45,512 bases of DNA, taken from Alphaproteobacteria bacterium (GTDB taxonomy: Bacteria; Pseudomonadota; Alphaproteobacteria; Thalassobaculales; Thalassobaculaceae). This document shows positions 44,530 to 45,512 of this stretch, in pieces. The stretch covers positions 1 through 45,512 of the forward strand of contig JABMNR010000078.1 in assembly GCA_013203465.1 (NCBI GenBank), given 5' to 3'. Position numbers and translations under genes: made by a program. Each line of letters starts with the position of its first letter. The first letter of the stretch is position 1. Under the pieces are notes generated by a model that worked only from the letters and a program-made list of their open reading frames with translations, ran no database searches and was not told where the DNA came from.

Positions 44530-45201
44530 ATGGCACCCAGCAGCGCACCTCCGCCCACCCTGGAAGCCCGTGACCTTGCCGTCGCGCGCGGCGGACGCCC
44601 GGTATTCACCGGCCTGACTCTGACGCTCGAAGCCGGCGGCGCGTTGCGTCTTGCCGGACGAAATGGCGGCGGCAAGACCAGCTTGATCCGGGTGCTTGCG
44701 GGCTTGGCATCACCGCATGGTGGCTCGGTCCTGTGGTCCGGGAGTTCGATCGACGATGACCGCGAGGCGCATGGCCGCCGGATCGCCCTTCTTGGGCACG
44801 CCGATGCCTTGAAGTCGGCGCTGACGGCGCGGGAGAACGGGATCGCGGCGCTACGGATCGCCGGCCGCTCGACCGAGTCCTTGGATGCGGCGTTCGCGAC
44901 CCTCGATATCGAGCATTTGGTGGATGTGCCGGCCGGCTGGTTGTCGGCGGGCCAGCGCCGGCGCGCCGCCTTGGCTCGGGTGTTGGCCTCGGGCGCGCCG
45001 CTGTGGCTTTTGGACGAACCGACGGTCGGTCTCGACACCGCGTCGGTCGCCGCCCTGGAACGCGCGATTGCCGAGCATCGCCGGGCTGGCGGGCTGGTGG
45101 TGGCGGCGACCCATGTCGCCATCGATCTTGGTGATGGCGCCGACAGCCTCGATCCCGCCGCGTTTTCTCAAGCGCCCGTGGCGTTTGGCGGGTTGGCGTG
45201 A
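44530..45201 (+). CDS. ccmA: Heme exporter ATP-binding protein CcmA
   Basis: 223 residues, slightly longer than usual at the N-terminus. Walker A reads GRNGGGKTSLIRVLAGL (Arg for the usual Pro), the signature is LSAGQRRRAALARVL and Walker B is LWLLDEPTVGLD, followed by AATH. CcmA energises the CcmABCDE pathway that moves and loads heme for cytochrome c maturation. Low-complexity Ala/Pro/Ser residues precede the first strand. Its stop overlaps the ccmB start (GTGA), confirming the assignment by context. Confidence 0.94.
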   Translation: MAPSSAPPPTLEARDLAVARGGRPVFTGLTLTLEAGGALRLAGRNGGGKTSLIRVLAGLASPHGGSVLWSGSSIDDDREAHGRRIALLGHADALKSALTARENGIAALRIAGRSTESLDAAFATLDIEHLVDVPAGWLSAGQRRRAALARVLASGAPLWLLDEPTVGLDTASVAALERAIAEHRRAGGLVVAATHVAIDLGDGADSLDPAAFSQAPVAFGGLA

Positions 45202-45512
45202 GCGGCTTTCTGGCCCTGATCGCGCGCGATCTGCGTTTGGCCCGCCGGCAGGGCGCCGATATCGCCATGACCCTCGCGTTTTTCGTGGTGGTGGTGGCGC
45301 TGTTCCCGCTCGGCCTTGGCCCCACCCCCGCGCTGCTGTCGAAGATCGCTCCAGGCATCCTTTGGGTCACCGCGTTGTTGGCGGCGATGCTGTCCTTCGA
45401 CCGGCTGTTCCAACAGGATGTGGACGATGGCGGGCTCGACCAACTGGCGTTGTCCGGACTGCCCTTGCCGGCGGTGGCGGTGGCCAAGGCGATCGCCCAT
45501 TGGCTGACCACC
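45198..45512 (+). CDS. ccmB: Heme exporter protein CcmB, 5' part only
   Basis: 105 codons are present before the window ends. The GTG start overlaps the ccmA stop by four bases. The N-terminus (SGFLALIARDLRLARRQGAD), a first helix (FFVVVVALFPLGLG), the segment KIAPGILWVTALLAAMLSFD and the following DRLFQQDVDDGGLDQL match CcmB, the membrane permease partner of CcmA in cytochrome c maturation. Confidence 0.93.
   Translation, partial: MSGFLALIARDLRLARRQGADIAMTLAFFVVVVALFPLGLGPTPALLSKIAPGILWVTALLAAMLSFDRLFQQDVDDGGLDQLALSGLPLPAVAVAKAIAHWLTT

Noticed and set aside
1-45512. CRISPR arrays, insertion sequences, prophage, tRNA or rRNA genes
   Set aside because: Looked for in intergenic stretches; no direct-repeat arrays, transposase frames, cloverleaf-like segments or rRNA text seen.

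Overview
The window looks like the chromosome of a high-GC alphaproteobacterium, most likely of the Rhodospirillales type. The basis is its gene order (comF, grxC, nitrilase, DUF1178, ubiG, lysC, ptsP, then rodZ-ispG-hisS-hemA-prfA-prmC, DUF4167, clpB), the CcmA/CcmB heme exporter, and a quinone/heme-anchored ferredoxin-adenylate cyclase of the Sinorhizobium CyaC kind. Lineage is inferred from protein families and synteny; no rRNA or tRNA gene was seen. Almost all of the window is ordinary core or near-core genome. I found no CRISPR array, insertion sequence, phage gene or recognisable defence system.

Layout. 1-1240 is a lower-GC segment with a universal stress protein and the 5' part of a sodium:alanine symporter on the minus strand. 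1240-2400 holds a possibly decayed stretch, a two-site CDGSH iron-sulfur protein and a lipoprotein. 2436-7207 is the glycine cleavage operon gcvT-gcvH-gcvP behind a tandem glycine riboswitch, with a promoter before it and a stem-loop between aptamers and start codon. 7248-8975 (minus) is the redox-type adenylate cyclase, divergent from a four-gene ABC cassette (ATPase, permease, GldG-like, DUF4340; 9090-13601). 13638-16853 has a class II aldolase-like protein, a candidate 72-residue protein, a GcvA-like LysR regulator and a Tat-exported SMP-30/gluconolactonase gene broken by a 4-bp duplication. 16879-27576 is a conserved housekeeping block (NDUFAF5-like methyltransferase, comF, grxC, nitrilase, DUF1178, ubiG, lysC, ptsP). 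It is interrupted on the minus strand by a small methyltransferase gene and a transaminase-SDR fusion gene that carries an in-frame TGA. 27607-36250 carries rodZ (with a striking leader hairpin), ispG, hisS, hemA, prfA, prmC and DUF4167. 36311-39988 has a MOSC protein and clpB behind a clear RpoH-type heat-shock promoter. 40001-44237 is a minus-strand group (ASCH protein, amidase, enoyl-CoA hydratase, CaiB/BaiF CoA-transferase) with one small plus-strand membrane protein. The window ends in ccmA and the start of ccmB.

How the genes fit together. Glycine sensed by the riboswitch would control its own breakdown to CO2, ammonia and methylene-THF. hemA-prfA-prmC links tetrapyrrole entry to translation termination, release factor 1 being followed directly by its own methylase. 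rodZ-ispG-hisS pairs cell shape and isoprenoid synthesis with tRNA charging. The enoyl-CoA hydratase and CoA-transferase form a small acyl-CoA catabolic pair.

The most interesting items are regulatory or anomalous rather than a new system: the TGA codon inside the transaminase-SDR fusion, the 4-bp duplication in the SMP-30 gene, the 12-bp hairpins in front of rodZ and ccmA, the paired dyads between the cyclase and the ABC cassette, and a glutamyl-tRNA reductase in a lineage that normally makes aminolevulinate by the other route.
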